Source of the DNA: Alphaproteobacteria bacterium
Lineage (GTDB): Bacteria > Pseudomonadota > Alphaproteobacteria > Micropepsales > Micropepsaceae
Assembly (NCBI GenBank): GCA_019245415.1
Contig: JAFARO010000010.1
Location: 62,001 to 126,000, forward strand
Reading direction: 5' to 3'
DNA length: 64,000 nt
Program-made: the position numbers and the translations under genes
Notes under the pieces: generated by a model
What the model saw: only the letters and a program-made list of their open reading frames with translations
The model's database searches: none
What the model was told of the DNA's origin: nothing
In this document: in pieces, positions 38,634-46,879 of the stretch
How positions within the stretch are numbered: position 1 is the first letter of the stretch
Layout of the letters: each line of letters starts with the position of its first letter

Positions 38634-39793
38634 TTAGTCCCAGGGCGCCACGCCTCGGAATGGCTCTTCGAGCGAAGGCTGCGGCTTGGTGAACCAGCGC
38701 GGCCCGTCCTCGGTCATATGGAAATGATCCTCGAGCCGAATGCCGAATTTTGCCGGCACCACGATCATCGGCTCGTTGGAAAAGCACATCCCGGCAGCCA
38801 GCATTGTCCTGTCGCCCCGCACGAGATTCGGCGCTTCGTGGACTTCCAGGCCGATGCCGTGCCCGGTGCGATGCGGCAACCCGGGAAGGCGATAGTCGGG
38901 ACCGAAACCGTCGCGCGCGAGCGAGGCGCGCGCCGCGGCGTCCACGCTCTCGCACAGCGCTCCCACGGCCGCCGATTCGAACGCACTCGCTTGGGCACGC
39001 TTCTCGGCCTCCCAGACCCGGCGATAATCCGGGCTCGCCTCACCGAAGACATACGAGCGCGTGATGTCGGAATTGTAGCCGTCGATTTGCGTTCCCGTAT
39101 CGATTAGGACCGCATCGCCCTCTTTCAGTGTGCGGTCGGCCTCGCCGCCATGCGGCAGAGCCGTGTCCTCGCCGAACGAAACAATGCAAAACGTATTGCC
39201 GCTGCCGCCGAGTGCGCGATGCTCGCGATCGATGTAGGCGGCTACCTCGCTCGCGCGCATGCCGGGCGCGAGGCTTTGCCACGCGCGGCGCTGGACTTCG
39301 AGCGTCATATCCTTCGCATATTGCATCAGCGCGATTTCGGCTGCCGACTTGCGACAGCGCAAGCGGTTGATCAGGGTCCCGCCGCGCAGCAGACGAGCCT
39401 GATCGATCGCGCCACAAAGCCCGAACCAGGTGAACAGCGCCACGCCTTCGTCCACTGCGAGGCCCCCTGCGTTTCCGAGTCGGTCGGCGATCAGATGATA
39501 CGGGCTTTCTTCCTCGTGCCAGGTGCAGATGTCGCCCGGCACGCCCGTGATCTGGGCAACCTTGTCCCGCTCGAAGGCCGGCGTGATGTATTCGACCGTG
39601 CCGTCGCAGCGGATGAGCGCGCCGGTGAAGCGTTCGGAGGCGTGCCAGGCAACACCGGTAAAATAGCGCAGGTTCGCTGTCGGACGAGCAGCACTGCGCC
39701 GACGTTCTCCCTCTCCATCTCGCCGCAAAGACGTTCGATACGGCCACGCCTCTCGATGGCTGTGATCGCCGGCGGACAAGGACGGTGTTTCAT
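38634..39793 (-). pseudogene. M24-family Xaa-Pro aminopeptidase, one-base frameshift
   Basis: The N-terminus is in one frame from ATG 39793 (MKHRPCPPAITAIERRGRIERLCGEMERENVGAVLLV). The rest (TANLRYFTGVAWHASERFTGAL... to WD at the end) is in another frame. The join is near 39682-39684, where the coding strand reads GTCCGACAG. One more C in the CC run would restore LLVPTANLRYFTG. The M24 metal ligands are present after the shift: LIDTGTQIDGYNSDITRS, GHGIGLEVHE, FSNEPMI, LEDHFH. The start shares a base with the retropepsin stop (TGATG). Either a recent pseudogene or a sequencing error; the rest of the enzyme is intact. Confidence 0.7.
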
Positions 39794-40749
39794 CAGTGGG
39801 CCTCTGCGGGGGTAAGATAAACCCTGTCCTCATCGTAGGCGATGAACAAATGGAGCTGCCGCAGGACGCCGATCCCGAGCACCAGCGGATCGTGGCGGGA
39901 GTCGTTGCCGGTATCGGCAATCTCTATATTGGGGTTGTAGATCGTCAGGCCTTCGAAGCTCAATGTCTTGAACGGGTAGCGGTAGCGTTTGGCCTCGACA
40001 TTGCCGTTGAAGTTTATCGACCCTGCCGCTTTCATGCCCTGCGTGCGCTCGTCGATATCCAGATTGTGCGACACCGAGCGCAAACTGGCCGTCGACGTCT
40101 GCGCCCCGGTGTCCAGCAAAGTGTCGATGGTGTTGCCGTCGAGCTGCGCCTGCACGGTCAAGTGTCCGAAGAGGTCGGCCTGCATCGGTACCGAAGCATA
40201 GGCGTCGTGCGTCCAATAGACGACGTGGCCGGGGCACTGATCGGGAAGGAACAGGTTCAGCTTTCCCTTCACGAAATCGAGTTCGATATCGTAGCTGGGC
40301 CATAGCGCATGGGGTTGAATGATCCCCATTTCCTCCAACGGCACCGTGTCATAGCGTACGATGATGAAGCGCGGCGCGGTAATGGCGAAATTCGCGATCT
40401 GCAGCCGCTTGGCGGCTATCTCGACGTCCAGATCGACGCCGCCCACCATGCGCACGCCGAAGGCCGTGCGGTGCAGATCGCCTTGAAGGTGCTGGGCAAC
40501 GGATGAACTGAGAACTAGACCGAGGCCGCCGGTATCGACCAGAAAGCGGCCCTTGTGGCCGTCGAGATCGGCGTCGAGGAACACCATGCCGGTGCCGGAC
40601 GTCTTGAGATCCAGCGAACCCGCCTGGCTCAATTGGCAGATTTTTTCGGGGGGTGATTGCGGCGCGGGCGCCGGCGTCGGGTCTTCCGCCAGCGCGCCCC
40701 CACAGAAAACAGCGAAGGCGAGAACCACAAGCGCGCCAAGCTTTCTCAT
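39793..40749 (-). CDS. Retropepsin-like aspartyl protease, exported
   Basis: 318 residues from ATG 40749, with a signal peptide (LGALVVLAFAVFCGGALAEDP). Two catalytic-type motifs, FLVDTGGLGLVLS and TLLDTGAQTSTAS, give a tandem retropepsin arrangement in one chain, so it may work as an intramolecular dimer. The C-terminal PLVLGIGVLRQLHLFIAYDED also fits. It should act in the periplasm. The start overlaps the TPR gene stop (ATGA) and its own stop overlaps the peptidase start, so the three genes are co-translated. Confidence 0.82.
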   Translation of the reverse strand: MRKLGALVVLAFAVFCGGALAEDPTPAPAPQSPPEKICQLSQAGSLDLKTSGTGMVFLDADLDGHKGRFLVDTGGLGLVLSSSVAQHLQGDLHRTAFGVRMVGGVDLDVEIAAKRLQIANFAITAPRFIIVRYDTVPLEEMGIIQPHALWPSYDIELDFVKGKLNLFLPDQCPGHVVYWTHDAYASVPMQADLFGHLTVQAQLDGNTIDTLLDTGAQTSTASLRSVSHNLDIDERTQGMKAAGSINFNGNVEAKRYRYPFKTLSFEGLTIYNPNIEIADTGNDSRHDPLVLGIGVLRQLHLFIAYDEDRVYLTPAEAH

Positions 40750-41879
40750 CGCTGCAGACGCCCAAGCTCCGCCACGGCGGCGCCGCGTTCGGTGCTGCCC
40801 AATTCGCATGTCGTCGACGCCTCGCTCAATAGCTGCTTGCCCCCGACGGGGTCATCGTGCAGCAACTGCCACTCGCCCGTATAGAAATCGGCTTCACAGG
40901 TCAGGGTGTTGTGCAGTTCCGTATCGTGCTCCTTGGCGACGAAATCCCTAACCTCATCGACGCTTCCGGTGCCAGCCACCAGTTTGACCACAGGTCCCGG
41001 CCAATTCGCGGCATCGATGGCGGACGCCTGCGCGGCAAGCTTGTTGGATACCCATCTCTGCTTTGCCTGGGCGAGATAGGTCCAGATCAGAAGATAGGCA
41101 TCCTTCTCTTTCGCCCGTTTGAAGACGCGCTCGGCTTCCTGAAAGTTTCCGATCTTCCATTGCGCCGCGCCTTCGATGAGCAGGAACAGCGGCCCCTCTT
41201 CGCCGAGAGCCGCCGCTTTGTCATAATCGGCGAACGCGCCCTTCATATCGCCGCTGTCGTCTTTTGCGCGTCCGCGCATGGCGAATGCATCCGCATAGTC
41301 CGCATAGCGTGACAGGGCGGTATCATCCTCCTTGATCGCTTCTGGGTAGCGTCCGGAGCGGCGGTAGGCCTCACTGCGCAGCAGATAGAATTCCAGGGTC
41401 CACCAGGATGCGGCCAGACCGTCGGCATAGTCCTTGAGCGCGTCGTCGAATTTTCTTTGCGCCAGGAAGGTGCGCGCGTGATCGACATAAGGCGTGGGCA
41501 GGTCAGGCCGGATGCGCATCGCCTCCGCGAAATCCGTCCGTGCCAGTTCAAAATCCTTGCGCAGGGCAAAGACGGCCCCACGTTCCATATGCGCGAGGTA
41601 GTTGCCGGGCTCGAGCGTCAGGCACGCCGTGTAGTCGGCAACCGCAAGATCGTATTTCTGTTGGCGCGTATAGGCGTATGCACGGTCGACGAGCGCCGCG
41701 GGCTTCAGGGTTGCCGGGAGTTCGGGGTTGCTGAGCGCAGCCGACATCGCGCTGATGACGCCCGCACCGTCGTGATCGTTGAATGCGCTGATTCCGCGCT
41801 CGAAATCGGAATAGGCGCTGGCACTCGCTGCCGCCGGCAGCGCTGCCGTCGCCAATGCCAGGATTGCAGCCCACTTCAT
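40746..41879 (-). CDS. TPR-repeat exported protein
   Basis: 377 residues. A signal peptide (KWAAILALATAALPAAASA) precedes several tetratricopeptide-like repeats, for example KYDLAVADYTACLTLEPGNYLAHMERGAVFALRKDFELA and the units around FDDALKDYADGLAA, YPEAIKEDDTALSRY and MKGAFADYDKAAAL. The C-terminal part has cysteines (NTLTCEADFYTGEW, STTCELGS). TPR arrays bind partner proteins; here it may organise the downstream retropepsin in the periplasm, with which it is translationally coupled. No enzymatic motif is visible. Confidence 0.78.
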   Translation of the reverse strand: MKWAAILALATAALPAAASASAYSDFERGISAFNDHDGAGVISAMSAALSNPELPATLKPAALVDRAYAYTRQQKYDLAVADYTACLTLEPGNYLAHMERGAVFALRKDFELARTDFAEAMRIRPDLPTPYVDHARTFLAQRKFDDALKDYADGLAASWWTLEFYLLRSEAYRRSGRYPEAIKEDDTALSRYADYADAFAMRGRAKDDSGDMKGAFADYDKAAALGEEGPLFLLIEGAAQWKIGNFQEAERVFKRAKEKDAYLLIWTYLAQAKQRWVSNKLAAQASAIDAANWPGPVVKLVAGTGSVDEVRDFVAKEHDTELHNTLTCEADFYTGEWQLLHDDPVGGKQLLSEASTTCELGSTERGAAVAELGRLQR

Positions 41880-41934
41880 CCCACGCCCCTGCGCGATCCT
41901 ATCGCGCGTGCATCGCGTCTGGCAAAGGGACTGG

Positions 41935-42558
41935 TTAACGGCTCATCAGGGCGTAGGGTCCGCCTTTGTCGATCGCGCGCTTGTAGGCCGGGCGCGCCTG
42001 CATGCGGGCGCGGTAGCGCATCAAATGCGCATAAGGCTCGAGCCTGGCGCCCGCCGCCTCCAGCACGAAAAGCAACTGGATGTCGGCGCCCGTCAGATCC
42101 TTGCCGACGAAGAAGTCGCGCACGTTGAGGCCGCGCTCCATGTACGCAAGATTGTTGGCGATCTCGCTGTCGACACGCGGTTTCAGCGCCGCCGCCGCAT
42201 CGCCCAGCATGCCGGTGTAGAGCGCCAGCAGCAGGGGCAGCATCGCCGAGCCCTCGGCATAGTGAATCCACTCCACGTATCTCCAGTAATCGTCGCTTCC
42301 CGCCTTGGGCTTCAGCCGGCCCTTGCCATGGGTGTCGATGAGGTATTCGACGATGGCGCCGGACTCCGCGATCGTCTTGCCGCCGTCCTGCAGCACCGGC
42401 GACTTGCCGAGAGGATGAACCTGCTTCAGCTCCGGCGGCGCCAAGGGTACGGGATTGCCGCGTTTGTAGTGGACGATCTCGTAAGGCTCGCCCAGTTCCT
42501 CGAGCAGCCACAACACGCGCTGCGAGCGGGAGTTGTTGAGATGGTGAACCTTGATCAT
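41935..42558 (-). CDS. Glutathione S-transferase family protein
   Basis: 207 residues from ATG 42558. The N-terminal thioredoxin-like half has NNSRSQRVLWLLEELG (catalytic Ser region) and HPLGKSPVLQDGGKTIAESGAIVEYL; the C-terminal helical half has VRDFFVGKDLTGADIQLLF. It is an ordinary cytosolic GST of the bacterial type, conjugating or reducing small electrophiles. Substrate unknown. It lies 10 bp after the GNAT gene on the same strand. Confidence 0.9.
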   Translation of the reverse strand: MIKVHHLNNSRSQRVLWLLEELGEPYEIVHYKRGNPVPLAPPELKQVHPLGKSPVLQDGGKTIAESGAIVEYLIDTHGKGRLKPKAGSDDYWRYVEWIHYAEGSAMLPLLLALYTGMLGDAAAALKPRVDSEIANNLAYMERGLNVRDFFVGKDLTGADIQLLFVLEAAGARLEPYAHLMRYRARMQARPAYKRAIDKGGPYALMSR

Positions 42559-42568
42559 CGCAATGCCT

Positions 42569-43186
42569 TCACTTTCGCGCCGTGCGCCACATTGGCCACA
42601 AAATCGGCCCTTCCGGAATCTTGATTTCGCCGCTGACCTCGAAGCCGAGGCTGCGATAGACCGGAATGTTCGTCTCCTTGCTGGACTCGAGATAGCAGGG
42701 CATCCTCGCCGCATCGCAGACCGCGAGCTGATGGCGCATCACCCGGCCGGCAAATCCTTTCCCCTGATGCGGCGGGTCGGTGCCCAGAACCTGGAGATAG
42801 AAATGCGGCTCCCTGGGATGGACCTTCTCGACGCGATCCATCGTCGCCATCACATTGAACACATTGGTGGAGAAGATCCCAAGCAGTTCCGGCCCGTTGG
42901 CGAGATAGTCCCAAAGGCTCATATGCCACTTGCCCGGCGGGCGCCAGATCGCGGCGGACTCGTGGCCGGGCGTGATGTGGCAAAGAGCATGCGGCATCGC
43001 GAGTTTGAGCAGGAGGCGGAATATGCGCGGAAGCTTGGCCGTGCGCTCCGCGTCCTCCGGGAGGAAATGCATCATCACCGGATCGTCCAAGAAGGCGCGC
43101 GCCAAGGTATCGCTTGCGGCCGCGACATCCGCGGCCGTGATCCGACAGATGGCGCCGGGTTGCGGTATGACGGCGGCCTCAGACAT
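42569..43186 (-). CDS. GNAT-family N-acetyltransferase
   Basis: 205 residues from ATG 43186, which shares one base with the dnaQ stop (TGATG). The acetyl-CoA loop is FYLQVLGTDPPHQGKGFAGRVMRHQL, followed by MPCYLESSKETNIPVYRSLGFEVSGEIKIP, the standard GNAT end. Earlier, ARAFLDDPVMMHFLP is typical of the N-terminal helix. Substrate unknown. It is inserted between dnaQ and the GST gene in the origin-proximal cluster. Confidence 0.85.
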   Translation of the reverse strand: MSEAAVIPQPGAICRITAADVAAASDTLARAFLDDPVMMHFLPEDAERTAKLPRIFRLLLKLAMPHALCHITPGHESAAIWRPPGKWHMSLWDYLANGPELLGIFSTNVFNVMATMDRVEKVHPREPHFYLQVLGTDPPHQGKGFAGRVMRHQLAVCDAARMPCYLESSKETNIPVYRSLGFEVSGEIKIPEGPILWPMWRTARK

Positions 43187-43875
43187 CAGGGCCAGCTCCA
43201 CACCGCATCGCCTCCGAGTTCCGCGGCCACAAACAGCGCGTGCGCCTCGCTCTCGAGCTGGGTCAGCAAGACTGCAAGCGGTGCGGGCCTCTGGCGCGCC
43301 ACCCGCGATTCCAGCACGACGTCGACCGCGGCCGCTTCGGCTTCGGAGAGCAGGAGCTTTTTCTGTCGGCCGCCGATGAGCTCGAGATAGACCTGCGCCG
43401 TCAGCTCGGCGTCGAGCAGGGCGCCATGGAGACTGCGCGATGAGAGGTCGATGCTGAATCGCTTGCAGAGTTCGTCGAGCGAATAGCGCGCTCCGGGATA
43501 TTTGCTCTTCGCGATCTCGATGGTGTCGATCGCGCGTGCAGCTTGCAGGGGCGGCCGCGCGCTGCGCGCCAACTCGGCGTTCAGGAACTTCAGATCGAAG
43601 CCCGCATTGTGAATGACCAGCGGCGCGTCGCCGATGAACTCGAGGAACTCCTCGACGATATGGGCGAAAAGCGGCTTGTCCTTCAAAAAATCGTTGGTGA
43701 TGCCATGCACGCGCTCCGCGTCGGCCGCCATCTCGCGCTCAGGATTGAGATAGCGCTGGAAGTGGCGCCCGGTAGGAAAATGGTCCAGCAGCTCGACGCA
43801 ACCGATCTCCACCACGCGATGTCCCGCGTCGGGGTCGAGCCCGGTAGTTTCCGTGTCGAGAACGATCTCACGCAT
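43186..43875 (-). CDS. dnaQ: DNA polymerase III epsilon subunit (3'-5' proofreading exonuclease)
   Basis: 229 residues from ATG 43875. Exo I is [25 protein letters not shown], Exo II is [16 protein letters not shown], and Exo III is [19 protein letters not shown], all with their acidic metal ligands and the catalytic His. Epsilon proofreads for DnaE in the core polymerase. Beyond residue 175 the C-terminus continues into a tail that would contact DnaE. Its start overlaps the coaE stop. The coaE-dnaQ order is typical near alphaproteobacterial origins. Confidence 0.95.
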   Translation of the reverse strand: MREIVLDTETTGLDPDAGHRVVEIGCVELLDHFPTGRHFQRYLNPEREMAADAERVHGITNDFLKDKPLFAHIVEEFLEFIGDAPLVIHNAGFDLKFLNAELARSARPPLQAARAIDTIEIAKSKYPGARYSLDELCKRFSIDLSSRSLHGALLDAELTAQVYLELIGGRQKKLLLSEAEAAAVDVVLESRVARQRPAPLAVLLTQLESEAHALFVAAELGGDAVWSWP

Positions 43876-44473
43876 GTTTCTTCGCCCCCAGCTTCTGGAC
43901 GATCGCCTTGACCTGATCGAAAGCGTGATCGAGGCCCTTGTCGGTTTCAACCACGAAATGGGCTTTTGCACGCTTTTCGGCATCCGGCATCTGACGGGCC
44001 AGGATGTGGTCGAGCTTCTCCGGCGTCATGCCCTCGCGCTGGAGCACGCGAGCGCGCTGGAGGTCCGGCGGCGCGCTGACCACCACGACCGCATCGACGC
44101 GGTCCTGGCCGGCGGTCTCGAAAAGGAGCGGGATGTCGAGGACGACCATCTCCGCATCCTTGGCAGACTCAAGAAAGCGCCGCTGTTCGGCGGCGACCAG
44201 GGGATGAACAATGGCCTCGAGTTGCTTGAATGCGCGCTCATGGCCGGCAACCAGCTTGCTCAAGGCCGTTCGATCAACAAAGCCGTCTGTCACGGTCCCG
44301 GGAAAAGCCGCGCCGATCGCGCCGACGGCTGCGCCGCCGCGTTCGTAGAGCCGATGCACCGCGGCGTCCGAATCGTAGACGGGGACGCCCAGTCGCGCGA
44401 ACAGCTTGGCAGTCTCGCTCTTGCCCATGCCGATGGAACCGGTAAGTCCGATGAGAAGCGGTCCGTTAGCCAT
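43868..44473 (-). CDS. coaE: Dephospho-CoA kinase
   Basis: 201 residues from ATG 44473. The P-loop is [19 protein letters not shown], and [22 protein letters not shown] and [17 protein letters not shown] are family motifs. It phosphorylates the 3' hydroxyl of dephospho-CoA, the last step of CoA synthesis. It overlaps aroE upstream by 8 bp and dnaQ downstream by 8 bp. Confidence 0.95.
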   Translation of the reverse strand: MANGPLLIGLTGSIGMGKSETAKLFARLGVPVYDSDAAVHRLYERGGAAVGAIGAAFPGTVTDGFVDRTALSKLVAGHERAFKQLEAIVHPLVAAEQRRFLESAKDAEMVVLDIPLLFETAGQDRVDAVVVVSAPPDLQRARVLQREGMTPEKLDHILARQMPDAEKRAKAHFVVETDKGLDHAFDQVKAIVQKLGAKKHA

Positions 44474-45275
44474 GGGACAGCGCCGTCTCAAGCGCCCGGC
44501 GAAGCGCCGGCGTTACCGCGGGCCGCACGCCGAAAAACGCTTCGAACGCCGGAACCGCCTGATGCATCAGCATTCCCAGTCCGTCCACCGTCTTGAGACC
44601 TCGGGCTTGAGCGGCGGCCAACAGCGCCGTCTGGAGGGGATTGTAGACGATGTCGCAGATCGCGGCGGACGCTGGAAGGAGCCGCAAATCCAGCTCCACC
44701 GGCGCCTCGCCCTTCATGCCGGCGCTGGAGGTGTTGAGCACGAGAGCGACGTCCATAGCCGCTTGCGACCATTCGTCCAGTCCACCCCATTTTCCGGTAC
44801 CGAGCGATTGGGCGCGTTGCGGCGTACGGTTGAGAGCGCGAATCTCGCTCGCACCCATCTTGCGCAGCGCCAGAACAGCAGCACGCGCAGCCCCGCCGGC
44901 TCCGATGAGCACAACCGGCTTTCCCGCAATATCGACCTTTGCGGCATGAAGGCACTCGGTCAGTCCTGCGACATCGGTATTGAGGCCGTGGATCTTGGCA
45001 TCCCGGAAGACAAGCTGATTGACGGCGCGCGCAGCCCGGGCATCGGAATCGACGGAATGGGCGATGGCGAACGCGGCCTCCTTGTGTGGCAGCGTCACGC
45101 TCGCGCCGGAAGACCCGGCAAGGATCAGCCCCTCGACGACGCGGGAAAAGTTCTCTCGTTGCACGGGAAGAGCAATGTAAGCGCCATCAATTCGATGTTC
45201 TCGCAGCCAATAACCGTGCAGATGCGGCGAGAGGCTTTGCGTGACTGGCCAGCCCAGGACGGCCGCGGTCCTCAT
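44466..45275 (-). CDS. aroE: Shikimate 5-dehydrogenase
   Basis: 269 residues. The N-terminus [19 protein letters not shown] holds the shikimate-binding serines, [11 protein letters not shown] the catalytic Lys, [12 protein letters not shown] the catalytic Asp, and [17 protein letters not shown] the NADP loop. It reduces 3-dehydroshikimate in aromatic amino-acid synthesis. The start overlaps the maf stop (ATGA). Confidence 0.95.
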   Translation of the reverse strand: MRTAAVLGWPVTQSLSPHLHGYWLREHRIDGAYIALPVQRENFSRVVEGLILAGSSGASVTLPHKEAAFAIAHSVDSDARAARAVNQLVFRDAKIHGLNTDVAGLTECLHAAKVDIAGKPVVLIGAGGAARAAVLALRKMGASEIRALNRTPQRAQSLGTGKWGGLDEWSQAAMDVALVLNTSSAGMKGEAPVELDLRLLPASAAICDIVYNPLQTALLAAAQARGLKTVDGLGMLMHQAVPAFEAFFGVRPAVTPALRRALETALSHG

Positions 45276-45856
45276 GACGCAACCACCCCGTGCCTGCGCA
45301 GCTCGGCGAGCAATGGCAGCAGCGGAAGGCCGAGAACCGCGAAAAAATCGCCCTCAATGCGCTCGAAAAGCTGAATACCCGGACCCTCCAACTGATAGCA
45401 GCCGACGCTAGCCAGAATCCTGGACCCTTCGCCGGCGACATAGGTTTGGAGAATGGCATCGCTGAAGGGGCGCATCCACAGACGCGCCTGTTCCACATGC
45501 TTCCAAAGCACGGTTCCGCGTTGCGCCAAGCAGAGTGCCGAGATGAGGGTGTGGCTGCGGCCCCGAAGTTCTCGCAACTGCTCCAGTGCTTCGGCCGGCG
45601 TCTGCGCCTTGCTGAGCAGGCGGTCGCCATACAGCAGGACTTGATCGGCGCCGAGGACAAGGGCGTTGGTTTCACCCGCCGAGACCTGCGCCGCTTTCGC
45701 CGCAGCCAACCCCAGAGCGATGTCGGGTGCCGGACCGCCCTCGCGCTTGAGAGCAGCCTCGTCGATGTCTGAGGTTACTTGCCGGAAGGGTATACCTGCG
45801 TCAGCCAAGAGACGCGCCCGGGCCGTGCTTGCCGACGCCAGAACGAGAACCGTCAT
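45272..45856 (-). CDS. maf: Maf-like nucleotide pyrophosphatase
   Basis: 194 residues. VLASASTARARLLADAGI is the Maf signature (usually SxSPRR; here STARAR), followed by LGADQVLLYGDRLLSKAQ and GCYQLEGPGIQLFERIEGDFFAVLGLPLLPLL. It hydrolyses non-canonical or pyrimidine nucleoside triphosphates and is linked to septum control. It is coupled to ppsR and aroE by 4-bp overlaps on both sides. Confidence 0.93.
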   Translation of the reverse strand: MTVLVLASASTARARLLADAGIPFRQVTSDIDEAALKREGGPAPDIALGLAAAKAAQVSAGETNALVLGADQVLLYGDRLLSKAQTPAEALEQLRELRGRSHTLISALCLAQRGTVLWKHVEQARLWMRPFSDAILQTYVAGEGSRILASVGCYQLEGPGIQLFERIEGDFFAVLGLPLLPLLAELRRHGVVAS

Positions 45857-46674
45857 GCACGGGCTTCCTGCCGCTCATTCAGAAGATTGAGGATCGCGGC
45901 GGCGGTTTCCTCGATGGAGCGGCGCGAGACATCGATCGACGGCCAGCCATGCTGGTCGTAAAGACGGCGTGTCTGCGTCACCTCGCTGCGCACGCTTTCA
46001 AGTTCGACATAGTCGGTATTGCGACCTTCGCCCAAGACGGCCAAGCGGTTGCGCCGTAACTGCACCAGGCGCTCCGGCGATGCCCATAGCCCTATCACGA
46101 GCGGCGCTGTAGCGGCCAGCAGTGCCTGCGGGGCAGGAATACCGGGCACCAGCGGTACATTGGCGCAACGCACACCGCGAATCGCCAGATATACGCAGGT
46201 CGGGGTCTTCGATGTCCGGCTCGCTCCCACAAGAACGATTTCCGCGTCGTTCAAGCTGTCGAGTGACTGTCCATCGTCATGTTGGATAGTGAAATTCAAA
46301 GCTTCGATTCGCAACAAATAGCGCTGATCCACCTCGTGTTGTCCGCCCGGCCGGTGCGTCTCAGGCGCTCCCAGAAACTGGCCCATGGCCGAAATCGGGC
46401 CCTCCAGCACGTCGAGACACGGAACCGAGATTTCGGCACATTGTCCGATCAAGGCACTGCGCAGCTCCGGACTTACCAGCGTAAAGAACACCAGACCCGG
46501 CTCCGCTCGGATGTGATCGACCGCACGATCGAGCTGGCGGCGGCTGCGCACCATCATGTATGCATGCTCGCGCACATCCACACCCTCGAATTGGGCCAAA
46601 GCCGCTTTGGCAATGGCGTTCAAGGTTTCCCCGGTCGCATCGGAGACGAGATGGACATGAAACGCTTTGCTCAC
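45853..46674 (-). CDS. ppsR: PEP synthase regulatory protein / PPDK kinase-phosphorylase (DUF299)
   Basis: 273 residues from GTG 46674 (VSKAFHVHLVSDATGETLN), with GAAGGAAAG upstream. The bifunctional kinase/phosphorylase core shows the P-loop-like VLVGASRTSKTPTCVYLAIRG and NVPLVPGIPAP. It reversibly phosphorylates PEP synthase or pyruvate phosphate dikinase using ADP and Pi. It is the gene called RP001 in Rickettsia, which flanks the replication origin there and in Caulobacter. It is divergent from hemE across the candidate oriC. Confidence 0.93.
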   Translation of the reverse strand: MSKAFHVHLVSDATGETLNAIAKAALAQFEGVDVREHAYMMVRSRRQLDRAVDHIRAEPGLVFFTLVSPELRSALIGQCAEISVPCLDVLEGPISAMGQFLGAPETHRPGGQHEVDQRYLLRIEALNFTIQHDDGQSLDSLNDAEIVLVGASRTSKTPTCVYLAIRGVRCANVPLVPGIPAPQALLAATAPLVIGLWASPERLVQLRRNRLAVLGEGRNTDYVELESVRSEVTQTRRLYDQHGWPSIDVSRRSIEETAAAILNLLNERQEARA

Positions 46675-46731
46675 AAAACGCTTTCCTTCTTCCACACAGC
46701 CAGCGCCTCGCAGGGAGAATAACCTATCCCA

Positions 46732-46745
46732 TGCACAATTGTGCA
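46732..46745. promoter_or_regulatory. 14-bp perfect palindrome in the ppsR-hemE gap
   Basis: TGCACAATTGTGCA is fully self-complementary and sits midway between the two divergent starts. It could be a repressor operator for hemE or ppsR, or an origin-binding protein site. No match to a known regulator consensus is claimed. Confidence 0.4.
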
Positions 46746-46854
46746 GCTCCCGCACATCACCATCCCCAGCGGCATCCCTTGCCCGGGACCTCTCTGCGCC
46801 CTAGAAACCGCAAGATTCAAAGTTCGATCCACAAATCACAGAGCCATCATCTTC

Positions 46855-46869
46855 TTAAACCATCTTTAG
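46855..46869 (+). promoter_or_regulatory. CtrA-like site TTAA-N7-TTAG
   Basis: TTAA at 46855-46858 and TTAG at 46866-46869 are separated by exactly 7 bases, matching the CtrA full-site spacing with one mismatch in the second half. It ends 10 bp before the hemE start. In Caulobacter, CtrA sites in the origin repress initiation. Here it is inferred from pattern and position only. Confidence 0.4.
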
Positions 46870-46879
46870 GAGTCTTGCT

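Larger units (their letters stand above)
46675..46879. other. Candidate chromosomal replication origin (oriC)
   Basis: This 205-bp divergent gap between ppsR and hemE is the known origin location in Caulobacter and Rickettsia. Visible elements: DnaA-box-like CGATCCACA (46825-46833, 7/9 to TTATCCACA, 8/9 to the Caulobacter-type TGATCCACA) and TCTTCCACA (46688-46696, 7/9); a palindrome TGCACAATTGTGCA (46732-46745); a GATTC site (46814-46818); and TTAA-N7-TTAG (46855-46869), one base off the CtrA consensus. The stretch 46800-46870 is visibly A+T-richer than the surroundings. The gap is short for an origin, so extra boxes may lie within the flanking genes. Confidence 0.6.

Noticed and set aside
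46823-46835. GTTCGATCC resembling a tRNA T-arm
   Set aside because: No acceptor, D or anticodon stems can be drawn around it; it is better explained as part of a DnaA-box-like site.
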